From a virus: DNA of 22,426 bases. Every line of letters starts with the position of its first letter. The stretch's first letter is position 1. The DNA lies in IMG/VR virus record IMGVR_UViG_3300037189_018481, positions 1 through 22,426 of that record, one strand, 5' to 3'. Positions 15,410 to 22,426 of this stretch are shown here, one piece after another. The translations under genes and the position numbers were made by a program. Under the pieces are notes generated by a model. The model made no database searches. It was not told the DNA's origin and saw only the letters and a program-made list of their open reading frames with translations.

Positions 15410-15950
15410 TAAAGGATTTGTATTTAATGATCCAGAATTTGGGACAATTTATATTGGCAAAGATGCAGCAAATCGTAAAAGACAAATTCAAATTAGTTCA
15501 GCATCTGGTGCTACAGTAAAATTATTTGAGAATGGTGGATTTGAAATTCAAAGTCAAAAGCCATCAAAAAAGGATAGTTATGCAGATCATATTATAAGTC
15601 GTCAAAGTGAAGGATTAAAAATAGTATCTGAAAATGGTGGAGATATTGATATACGCACAGATGGAAAATTTACTGTAAAGGCAAGTGAAATTGCCCTTGA
15701 GGCAACAAGTCAAAAAAGTGATTTTATTATTAAATCAAATTCAAATATAAGAATTGATTCTGGGGATACTTTAAAAATGACAGGTGCCAATGTTGGAATT
15801 GGTGCAAGAAATAAAATGGTATTACGTTCAGTTGGTGGAATATATCAGTCAAATACAGTAATGATTTCCACGAATGCTTCTTTAATTCCAACAAGTTTGA
15901 AAGATTTATTTGATAAAATAGTAGAAAATTTACTCTTCGATTTGGTATAA
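15402..15950 (+). CDS. Beta-rich spike protein, gp5 C-terminal-like
   Basis: 182 residues from the ATG at 15402 (MSNKGFVFNDPEFGTIYIG); an in-frame GTG at 15390 is possible but would lengthen the overlap with gene 5. The middle is made of short alternating strands (GLKIVSENGGDIDIRTDGKF, TVKASEIALEATSQKSD, IIKSNSNIRIDSGDTLKM), the pattern of the triple-stranded beta-helix of T4 gp5C and VgrG needles. Position directly after the OB/spike gene, with an eight-base overlap, supports a needle or spike tip made as a separate chain. No His-rich metal-binding tip like that of PAAR proteins was seen. It could also be a fibre protein. Confidence 0.6.
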   Translation: MSNKGFVFNDPEFGTIYIGKDAANRKRQIQISSASGATVKLFENGGFEIQSQKPSKKDSYADHIISRQSEGLKIVSENGGDIDIRTDGKFTVKASEIALEATSQKSDFIIKSNSNIRIDSGDTLKMTGANVGIGARNKMVLRSVGGIYQSNTVMISTNASLIPTSLKDLFDKIVENLLFDLV

Positions 15951-15951
15951 A

Positions 15952-16653
15952 ATGTCATACATAGATCACTTACAATCTGGAAGCATTCAAGTTGGAGATG
16001 CTTTAACTCCTCCTTTAGCATCTTTGGAAGTTTGGCAAAGTTTAGATGCAACTAAACCATTTGCATTTCAATCTCTTGGAATCAATAACCTTGTGGGATT
16101 AACAAATCAACTTGGACTATATTATAGAGAAGGATTGGAACTTGGAATAGGAGCAGATGTTCAATTTGGAGTTGATACAACTATTGGGTTTATAACTGAT
16201 ATTGGATATACTTGTGAAGTAGGAGGTCACATTGAAGCAATTCCTTCTGCTTTTATGGCAGTTCCATTTAATCCAAATGCAGCAATTCTTCATGATTTTT
16301 ATGGAGCATTTAGAGTAAATGGAGCACCAGTTCTTACATCTGATGTGAGATTGAAGAAAAATATTATACCTTTAACAAATTGTTTAGATAAGGTTCTTCA
16401 ACTTCAAGGAGTTGAATATGATAGAATTGATTATGAGGGACACGAGTTAGGATTGATTGCTCAAGAAGTAGAAAAAGTTATACCTCAAGTTATTCATGAC
16501 AGTGAGTATAAATCTATAGCATATACCAGTTTAATTCCAGTATTGATTGAGGCAATTAAGGAACAGCAGCATCAAATAGAGGATCTGAAAGAGACAGTCG
16601 AAAAACTGTCCACTCCTTGCCCCAAATGCTCTGGTCTGTGCTATGATGTATAG
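15952..16653 (+). CDS. Spike or fibre protein with S74 self-cleaving chaperone domain
   Basis: 233 residues. Residues 1-128 are beta-rich, Gly-rich and not recognised. From 130 the intramolecular chaperone of endosialidases (peptidase S74) is clear: SDVRLKKNIIPL with Ser130 and Lys135 at the spacing of the catalytic dyad, then LDKVLQLQGVEYDRIDYEGHELGLIAQEVEKVIPQV (145-180) and IAYTSLIPVLIEAIKEQQHQIEDL (189-212), a terminal coiled coil. In this family the domain trimerises the upstream fold and then cuts itself off just before the serine, so the mature part would be about 129 residues. The last residues contain CPKCSGLC (223-230), a possible metal or disulfide knuckle that is not part of the usual domain. 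The gene begins one base after the spike gene stop. Confidence 0.82.
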   Translation: MSYIDHLQSGSIQVGDALTPPLASLEVWQSLDATKPFAFQSLGINNLVGLTNQLGLYYREGLELGIGADVQFGVDTTIGFITDIGYTCEVGGHIEAIPSAFMAVPFNPNAAILHDFYGAFRVNGAPVLTSDVRLKKNIIPLTNCLDKVLQLQGVEYDRIDYEGHELGLIAQEVEKVIPQVIHDSEYKSIAYTSLIPVLIEAIKEQQHQIEDLKETVEKLSTPCPKCSGLCYDV

Positions 16654-16676
16654 GTAAACAAGATTTCTACTAACCT

Positions 16677-16847
16677 ATGATTATCACCAGGGACCAACTT
16701 CAAGACCTCAATGAACTTCAAGATGATATTGCGTCTCATTACACAGATTCCAATTTTGTCAGTGGGGAAACTTATTGGACTTGTGTGAGTGCATATGCAG
16801 AGGCAAAACTTGCTGAACTTCGTGGTGAATTGGAGTATGAGGGTTGA
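16677..16847 (+). CDS. Small hypothetical protein, 56 residues
   Basis: ATG at 16677 to TGA at 16847. The product (MIITRDQLQDLNELQDDIAS...NFVSGETYWTCVSAYAEAKLAELRGELEYEG) is acidic and probably two helices. It fits the gap between the S74 gene and the opposing gene 16855-17559, and codon use looks like its neighbours. No Shine-Dalgarno sequence is obvious. I do not recognise a family. Its stop is only seven bases from the opposing stop codon. Confidence 0.5.
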   Translation: MIITRDQLQDLNELQDDIASHYTDSNFVSGETYWTCVSAYAEAKLAELRGELEYEG

Positions 16848-16854
16848 TATTTTT

Positions 16855-17559
16855 TTAGAAAAATTGCTGCAATGAGGTATTTTTTAGAATATTTAAGATA
16901 GCAGTACTATCTGCAATTTGAGAATTTATTTGTACTATTGATTGATTATATCCAAGTTGTTCTAATTGATATTTTACTCTTGCTGCTTTTAATGAATTTA
17001 CACTTGAAATATAAGAATCTCTTTGAATTGCTAATGTATTAATTTGTGATAATTTAGCATTAATTGCAGCAGAAGCAATTCCACAAACTCCTATATTACT
17101 ATCAAATTCAAAGTATGTTCCAATTGCAACTTGTGAAATAAAGTTTTGAGTTCCAATTCCAAGATTTCCTGTTGTAATTGTTCCGGTAGAAGTTCCAAAA
17201 ACATTTGGGAATGTGAAGTTATAAGTTCTGTAACTTACTACATCAGCATATACAGTTGTAATTCCTGCTGGAGATGCAGGACAACCATTAAAATTTGCTT
17301 GAGTAGCAATTCCTACAATATCTTGATATAAAAAATATATACTTGAATTGATACCTACAATCTGATTGTCTAGTCCACTTATAGGAACATTGAAATTTGC
17401 AAGATTTTCTGTTACACCATAAATTTTAACAATTTGTGTTCCAGTATTAATTTCATATCCTGCTATTGTATTATTAATTTGAACTAATTGTGTTTGATCT
17501 TGTATTATTTTCTTTTCATATAAATCAATAAGTGCTTCTGTTTGAGTGCTGATTGCCAT
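16855..17559 (-). CDS. Coiled-coil and beta-rich protein of unknown function
   Basis: 234 residues, starting MAISTQTEALIDLYEKKIIQ. Both ends are predicted coiled coils (about 5-35 and 170-230: LSQINTLAIQRDSYISSVNSL, YQLEQLGYNQSIVQINSQIAD). The middle (about 75-165) is rich in Thr, Gly, Ile and Phe and likely beta (YNFTFPNVFGTSTGTITTGN). There is no signal peptide or enzyme motif. Coiled coils around a beta core fit a trimeric virion fibre or neck part, but this is inference. It is the only minus-strand gene between two plus-strand structural genes and converges on the small ORF before it. Its likely promoter is the bidirectional late box at 17582-17597, with 22 bases from box to ATG. Confidence 0.65.
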   Translation of the reverse strand: MAISTQTEALIDLYEKKIIQDQTQLVQINNTIAGYEINTGTQIVKIYGVTENLANFNVPISGLDNQIVGINSSIYFLYQDIVGIATQANFNGCPASPAGITTVYADVVSYRTYNFTFPNVFGTSTGTITTGNLGIGTQNFISQVAIGTYFEFDSNIGVCGIASAAINAKLSQINTLAIQRDSYISSVNSLKAARVKYQLEQLGYNQSIVQINSQIADSTAILNILKNTSLQQFF

Positions 17560-17581
17560 AACTAAAAAATATTAATAAACA

Positions 17582-17597
17582 TATTTATTGATAAATA
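17582..17597. promoter_or_regulatory. Overlapping divergent late promoters
   Basis: TATTTATTGATAAATA contains GATAAATA on the plus strand (17590-17597) and AATAAATA on the minus strand (17589-17582), two abutting NATAAATA late boxes. TATTTAT and ATAAATA form a perfect inverted repeat around TG. The boxes end 28 bases before the plus-strand ATG at 17626 and 22 bases before the minus-strand ATG at 17559. A single gp55/gp33 polymerase should occupy one orientation at a time. Confidence 0.6.
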
Positions 17598-17625
17598 AGA
17601 CAGAAGAAATTATAGTAAAGATAAG

Positions 17626-20600
17626 ATGCCTTTAGCTAGATTAGATAATTTATTAAAAAATCTCAATGGCAATATTCTGTATGTTGATCCTGGTCAGCTA
17701 GATTCTACAGATTCTATTGAGAATAAGGGCAATTCTGCATTAAGACCTTTCAAAACAATTCAAAGGGCACTTCTTGAGGCAGTTAGATTTTCATATGTTC
17801 AAGGATCAAATAATGATTTGTTTGATCAGACTACAATTTTAATTTCTCCAGGAACTCATTATATTGATAATCGTCCTGGATACTATGTTGATAGTGATGG
17901 TGTAACAACTAAAAAATATAATGGATCTGTTGCTACAATTAGTCAACTTTCAATAGAAAGTAATTTCAATTTAAATGATTCTGACAATAGTTTATACATC
18001 TATAACAGTGCAGATGGTGGAGTTATTGTTCCCAAAGGTGTATCAATTGTTGCAAATGATCTTAGAAAGACAAAAATAAGACCAAAATATATTCCAGATC
18101 CTACAAATACTGAGGTTAATTCTTCTGCTATTTTTAGATTAACTGGATCTTGTTATCTTTATGGATTCACAATCTTTGATGGAAATCCAGTTGGAAATGT
18201 ATATAATAATCCAGGATCCGAAACTGTAACAGTTGTTCCTAATTATTCTCACCATAAATTAACTGCATTTGAATATGCAGATGGAAAAAATAAGTATGTC
18301 AAAAATGGTGTAACTTTAACTAAAACTGATCTTGAAATGTATTATTACAAGATCAGTAAAGGATATGGTGATTTTGCTGGATATCCTGTTATTATTGATG
18401 GATATAATGATCTTCAGCAAAATTCTGAAGAAAATAAAATTGTTGGAGATTTAGGATTAGGTTCTATTCGAATTTCAAATCTCATTGCTGGAGATGGAAT
18501 TTCAAATGCAACAAATATTGTTACTGTAACAACTGCATCAGGTCATGGATTATCCCCACTTTCATCAATTTTAATATCTGGAGTTGGTAATAATTCTCAA
18601 CAAAGATTAGAATATAACGGGTCATTTTCTGTTGCTCAAATTATAAGTTCAACCCAATTTACTTATCGTTTAACTGATATTCCTCAATCTACTCTTGCAC
18701 CATATGTTGATACAACTTCAAAAGTAACCACAGTTTCTGATACTGTTTCATCATCTTCACCTTACGTTTTTAACTGTAGTTTGAAGTCGGTTTATGGAAT
18801 GAATGGACTTCATGCTGATGGATCTAAGGCAACTGGATTCAAGAGCATGGTTACCGCACAATTTACTGGAATTTCTTTACAAAAAGATGATCGTGCGTTT
18901 GTAACTTATAGTGATACAACTGGAACATATCTTGAACAAAGTGGAACTACAAACTTCTTGCATCAAGAATCAAAGGCAATATGTAAACCCTCTTGGGAGA
19001 GTGTTCATATTAAAGCATCAAATGATGCTTTTATTCAATGTGTTTCAATTTTTGCAATTGGATATTCAAAGCAATTTGTTGCGGATAATGGAGGAGATCA
19101 AAGTATTACTAATTCAAATAGTAACTTTGGTTCAATTGCACTTGCCTCTAAAGGATTTAAAGATTATACCTTAAGTAAGGATAATCATGCATTCATTACT
19201 CATATTATTCCTCCAAAAGAGATATCCAATTCTGAGAATGATATTAATTGTCTTGCAATTGATGGCACAAATACTGCATCTAGAGCAAGTTCAAATTCAA
19301 ATACTAGAATATATTTAAAAAATTATAACAATTTACTTGTTCCTCCATCTGGAAAGTTTAGAGGATTTTCAGTTGGTGGTAGGCAAAATGATAAAATATA
19401 TTTTAAATCAGGAGCATCAGAATATAATGCAACAATAACTCCAAATTATAAATTTGAAGTTCCTATTAGTAGTTCACAAGCAATATCTACAACTGATACT
19501 CTTACATTAACTCAAAGTCAAACTGTTGGCAGTCCAACAGGAATTAATGCATCTCAGGCAGTTCGAATTGTTTCAAATAATGCAATATTGCCAGATGGAT
19601 TAGAACCTAATAGAATTTATTATATTCATAATAGTTTAACTTCTACTACAATAAAATTATCTGAAAATATTTTTAATAGTACTTCAACCACCGGATATTT
19701 AAATATCAAAAGTGAACAAGGTTTACCCTCTCAAAATCTTAAATTAGTAAGTAAAGTTTCTGACAGAAATCCAGGAGATGTTGCTCATCCAATTCAATTT
19801 GATGCTACAAATAATCAGTGGTACTTATCAATTGAATCAAATTCAGCATTTATTGCAGCACTTTCTGGAACTACTGATCCTGTATTTTATATTAAGAGAA
19901 AAATTGATACAAGAAATTTAGATGATAAACTTTATAGAGCAAGAATTGTAATTCCAAAAACTTCTTCAGGTGCATCTGATCTAAATGTAGGATACATCAT
20001 TGAAAGATCTTCTACTGAAATGAGTTCTAATTATACTCTGACTTCAAATAGTATAAGTTCATTAGAAGATGCTAGAAATACAAATCAAATTGTAGATGCT
20101 TGGACTACTGTTTCTGGTGGAATAAGAACTTCTCATATAATTACAAAGAATTCACATGGATTAAAAGTAGGAAATAAAATCAATATTTTAAACTTAAAAA
20201 GTTCAAATGAACTAAATCCAGTTGGATTAGGAACAGGAACAGGATATAATGGTTCTTTTGTAGTTTCTTCTGTTGTTAGTGATTTATATTTTACTTATGT
20301 AATTACATATAATCCTGGAACAATTAAAACTCTAACTCAAACAAGTTACTTAACTTGGATGAACGAAAGAAATTGTGCGTCTTCAACTTATAGAGTTCCA
20401 CCTTATACTACTGATAGTGATTCTGCAGTTAGAGTAAATCTTCCATATTTCACTTGTCAGCAATTAAATAATGATTATCAATTATATAAAGTTAATACTA
20501 TTCAACCTTATTCAGAAGGATCTTCTGATGGAATTTATCATGTAACTTTAAATCCTTATAAAAATATTCCTACAGTTTCTCCATTTAATGTAGAAGATGT

Positions 20601-22426
20601 AAAATTATCTCAAAGTGTAGAATATTTGTATCCAACTATTGATTTAGATAATCCCAATTCTGATCCATATCCAACAAAAACTGTTGCATCAAGAAAGTTA
20701 ATTGGTAAAGTTGATATTAATAATATTGAAAATAGTGTTACCAAAGAATCTACTTCTCAATTTATTAAAGATTTTAATGCAGGATTTGAAGTTTCTCAAA
20801 TATCAAAAGTAGGATCTAATTGTATTATTACTACTACAAAAGGTATTAATCTTAAAGGTGCTTTACAATTTGTTATTCTCTCAGCAGGAACAGGTTTTGT
20901 AAATGGAACTTGGTATGATATTCCAGTATGTGGAGGTTCAGGAATTGATGCTACTGTAAATGTAACTGTGTCTGGTGGATCTGTTACTTCAGTTCAAGCA
21001 TCAAACCCAGGATCTGGATATGCTGTAAATGACAATTTACAAATCAAAGGAATACCACATTCCAGTTCAAGTGGTTCTATAGCAGAAGTAAGTGTTGCTA
21101 CTGTTGATAATGCAGATTTAACTTCCATTCATGTTATTAATTCTACAAATTCTGGAAATGATGGGTTCTTCCCAATCACTTCAGTAACTTACAATACAAT
21201 TACATATGTAAATGCAAATGGAGTTACTGAAACAGGATCAACCGCAAGTGCAGTATTATCTGGAGGAACTCAAACAGTTTTATCTGTTTCTGGAACTACA
21301 AATACAACTGTTACAACTTCACTTCCACATTCATTAGTATCTGGAAATAAAGTTTATTTTCAAGATATTGCAACAACTTTTAATGTAGTATCAGCAACAT
21401 CTACTTCATTTGTTGTTGATGGAAATGCTTCTACAGTAAATCCTGGATCATATTTTTATTCTGTTCAGTTAGCACCATCTCTAAGAGATACTAACTCTTC
21501 TCTTGAAAATCTGTCTTCAAGACATTACTCTTTATTTGATGGATATCAAAATAGAATTACATCTTCAATTTCATTAGTTGCTACAACATTTAATTTAAAC
21601 AATACTAGAGGACTTCAGAAATCTAATTTTGTTCAAATTGATGATGAAATTATGTTAGTAACTTCAGTTGCTGGTGTAAGTGTTTTTGTTCAAAGAGGAG
21701 TATTTAATACCAAAGTTGCTGCACATGCTGCCAGTTCGATTGTAAGACGAATTAAAGTTATTCCAATTGAGTTAAGAAGGAACTCAGTTCTTCGTGCATC
21801 TGGGCATACTTTTGAATATACTGGATTCGGTCCTGGAAATTATTCCACTGGAATGCCAACAAATCAAAGTCGAGTTTTAACTGATGATGAAGTATTAATT
21901 TCTCAATCTTTGACAACTCGTGGTGGTTCTGTTTTATACACTGGAATGAATAGTAATGGTGAATTTTATATTGGTAAAAAGAAAATCAATGCTCTTACTG
22001 GAGAAGAAGTATTTTTAGGAGTTCCAGAAGCACAATCAACTGCAACAACTCAAAATTTCTCTTCAGAATTAAGTGTAAATGAACTTACTGTTGTAACCAC
22101 TTTAAATGCTTCAACTGCAGATGTAAGTGCGAAAAAAATAACAGTTTCTGATAATATAACAGTTTCTAATAATGTGACTGCACTTGCATTTGTTGGAAAT
22201 GGAACCATTCCAGTTGGTGGAATTATCATGTGGTCTGGAAGTATTGTTAGTATTCCAACTGGATGGGCATTATGTAATGGATCAAATGGAACTCCAAATT
22301 TGAGAGATAAATTTATTGTTGGTGCTGGCAATGGATATGCAGTAGCAGCAACTGGTGGTAGTGCCGATGCTGTAGTTGTGAGTCACACTCACACAATTGC
22401 CGATCCTGGGCATAGTCATACAGTTA
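17626..22426 (+). CDS. Giant fibre or collar-type structural protein, 3' end cut off by window
   Basis: Open from ATG 17626 to the window end, 1600 codons, with no stop. The N-terminus (RLDNLLKNLNGNILYVDPGQ, then LRPFKTIQRALLEAVRFSY and TTILISPGTHYIDNRPGYYV, to about 85) opens like a beta-helix fold common to large cyanomyovirus virion proteins. A conserved block follows at about 390-530 (GLHADGSKATGFKSMVTAQF, SLQKDDRAFVTYSD, NDAFIQCVSIFAIGYSKQF, SITNSNSNFG). Internal repeats lie at 297-351, 834-894 and 1224-1266, and GSGY units at 1081-1140. Residues 1386 onward contain SGHTFEYTGFGPGNYSTGMP and GGSVLYTGMNSNGEFYIG. From about 1527 a phage tail collar domain begins (TIPVGGIIMWSGS, PTGWALCNGSNGTPNLRDKF), with an HxH-type SHTHTIADPGHSHTV at the edge. 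It is probably a baseplate or tail fibre that contacts the host. Transcription should start at the divergent late promoter. Confidence 0.85.
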   Translation, partial: MPLARLDNLLKNLNGNILYVDPGQLDSTDSIENKGNSALRPFKTIQRALLEAVRFSYVQGSNNDLFDQTTILISPGTHYIDNRPGYYVDSDGVTTKKYNGSVATISQLSIESNFNLNDSDNSLYIYNSADGGVIVPKGVSIVANDLRKTKIRPKYIPDPTNTEVNSSAIFRLTGSCYLYGFTIFDGNPVGNVYNNPGSETVTVVPNYSHHKLTAFEYADGKNKYVKNGVTLTKTDLEMYYYKISKGYGDFAGYPVIIDGYNDLQQNSEENKIVGDLGLGSIRISNLIAGDGISNATNIVTVTTASGHGLSPLSSILISGVGNNSQQRLEYNGSFSVAQIISSTQFTYRLTDIPQSTLAPYVDTTSKVTTVSDTVSSSSPYVFNCSLKSVYGMNGLHADGSKATGFKSMVTAQFTGISLQKDDRAFVTYSDTTGTYLEQSGTTNFLHQESKAICKPSWESVHIKASNDAFIQCVSIFAIGYSKQFVADNGGDQSITNSNSNFGSIALASKGFKDYTLSKDNHAFITHIIPPKEISNSENDINCLAIDGTNTASRASSNSNTRIYLKNYNNLLVPPSGKFRGFSVGGRQNDKIYFKSGASEYNATITPNYKFEVPISSSQAISTTDTLTLTQSQTVGSPTGINASQAVRIVSNNAILPDGLEPNRIYYIHNSLTSTTIKLSENIFNSTSTTGYLNIKSEQGLPSQNLKLVSKVSDRNPGDVAHPIQFDATNNQWYLSIESNSAFIAALSGTTDPVFYIKRKIDTRNLDDKLYRARIVIPKTSSGASDLNVGYIIERSSTEMSSNYTLTSNSISSLEDARNTNQIVDAWTTVSGGIRTSHIITKNSHGLKVGNKINILNLKSSNELNPVGLGTGTGYNGSFVVSSVVSDLYFTYVITYNPGTIKTLTQTSYLTWMNERNCASSTYRVPPYTTDSDSAVRVNLPYFTCQQLNNDYQLYKVNTIQPYSEGSSDGIYHVTLNPYKNIPTVSPFNVEDVKLSQSVEYLYPTIDLDNPNSDPYPTKTVASRKLIGKVDINNIENSVTKESTSQFIKDFNAGFEVSQISKVGSNCIITTTKGINLKGALQFVILSAGTGFVNGTWYDIPVCGGSGIDATVNVTVSGGSVTSVQASNPGSGYAVNDNLQIKGIPHSSSSGSIAEVSVATVDNADLTSIHVINSTNSGNDGFFPITSVTYNTITYVNANGVTETGSTASAVLSGGTQTVLSVSGTTNTTVTTSLPHSLVSGNKVYFQDIATTFNVVSATSTSFVVDGNASTVNPGSYFYSVQLAPSLRDTNSSLENLSSRHYSLFDGYQNRITSSISLVATTFNLNNTRGLQKSNFVQIDDEIMLVTSVAGVSVFVQRGVFNTKVAAHAASSIVRRIKVIPIELRRNSVLRASGHTFEYTGFGPGNYSTGMPTNQSRVLTDDEVLISQSLTTRGGSVLYTGMNSNGEFYIGKKKINALTGEEVFLGVPEAQSTATTQNFSSELSVNELTVVTTLNASTADVSAKKITVSDNITVSNNVTALAFVGNGTIPVGGIIMWSGSIVSIPTGWALCNGSNGTPNLRDKFIVGAGNGYAVAATGGSADAVVVSHTHTIADPGHSHTV

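Noticed and set aside
16845-16895. Possible terminator between the convergent genes at 16847/16855
   Set aside because: Only a four-base-pair ATTG/CAAT stem next to short A and T runs; too weak to call.
22050-22331. 93-codon minus-strand ORF at the right edge
   Set aside because: It is antisense to the tail collar region, whose frame has clear domain similarity.

Overview
The window looks like part of the genome of a T4-like myovirus of the marine cyanophage group. The host is probably Prochlorococcus or marine Synechococcus. Several predicted proteins match T4 core proteins in sequence or motif (gp32, gp33, gp59, gp4, gp53, gp26, gp51, gp27, gp5). The DNA is AT-rich, about one third GC by eye, and almost fully coding with 1-4 base overlaps between genes. 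A DUF1825 gene, a family otherwise known from cyanobacteria, points to a cyanobacterial host. The large fibre protein at the right edge has blocks I recall from cyanomyovirus structural proteins. All identifications are from memory of the families; no search was run.

Layout. (1) 1-2732, plus strand: replication and late-transcription module: a 5'-truncated Cas4/RecB-type nuclease, gp33 late co-activator, gp59 helicase loader, DUF1825 protein and gp32 single-strand binding protein. The order 33-59-32 is that of T4, with DUF1825 inserted. A strong terminator for this unit lies inside the 3' end of the opposing gene 53. (2) 2733-5992, minus strand: gp4 head completion, an unidentified 186-residue protein, gp48-like tube cap and gp53 baseplate wedge. 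(3) 6024-16847, plus strand: a gp54-like tail-tube-fold protein, gp26, gp51, two tandem long proteins carrying different peptidoglycan-hydrolase domains, gp27 hub, gp5-type spike base without lysozyme, a separate beta-rich spike protein, a peptidase S74 chaperone-tipped protein and a 56-residue ORF. (4) 16855-17559, minus strand: a coiled-coil/beta protein of unknown role. (5) 17626 to the right edge, plus strand: a giant fibre-type protein ending, within the window, in a tail collar domain.

How it works together. Regions 2 and 3 encode baseplate hub, wedge, tube-initiation and cell-wall-penetration parts, which would be made late under gp33-dependent transcription. NATAAATA-like late promoter boxes occur 22-28 bases before several start codons; two of them abut back to back as one palindrome between the minus-strand coiled-coil gene and the fibre gene. 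In T4 the lysozyme is inside gp5. Here the gp5-like protein has no recognisable lysozyme, and muralytic motifs (lytic transglycosylase, M15 zinc peptidase and perhaps an amidase) sit on two apparent paralogues just upstream of gene 27.

The points most worth a second look are the tandem hydrolase paralogues, a perfect 16-bp hairpin near the start of the first of them, the bidirectional late promoter, the AATC-repeat leader of gene 32, and beta repeats shared by the spike and the fibre. No stretch over 300 bases lacks a gene. I saw no tRNA, CRISPR array, insertion sequence or integrase.
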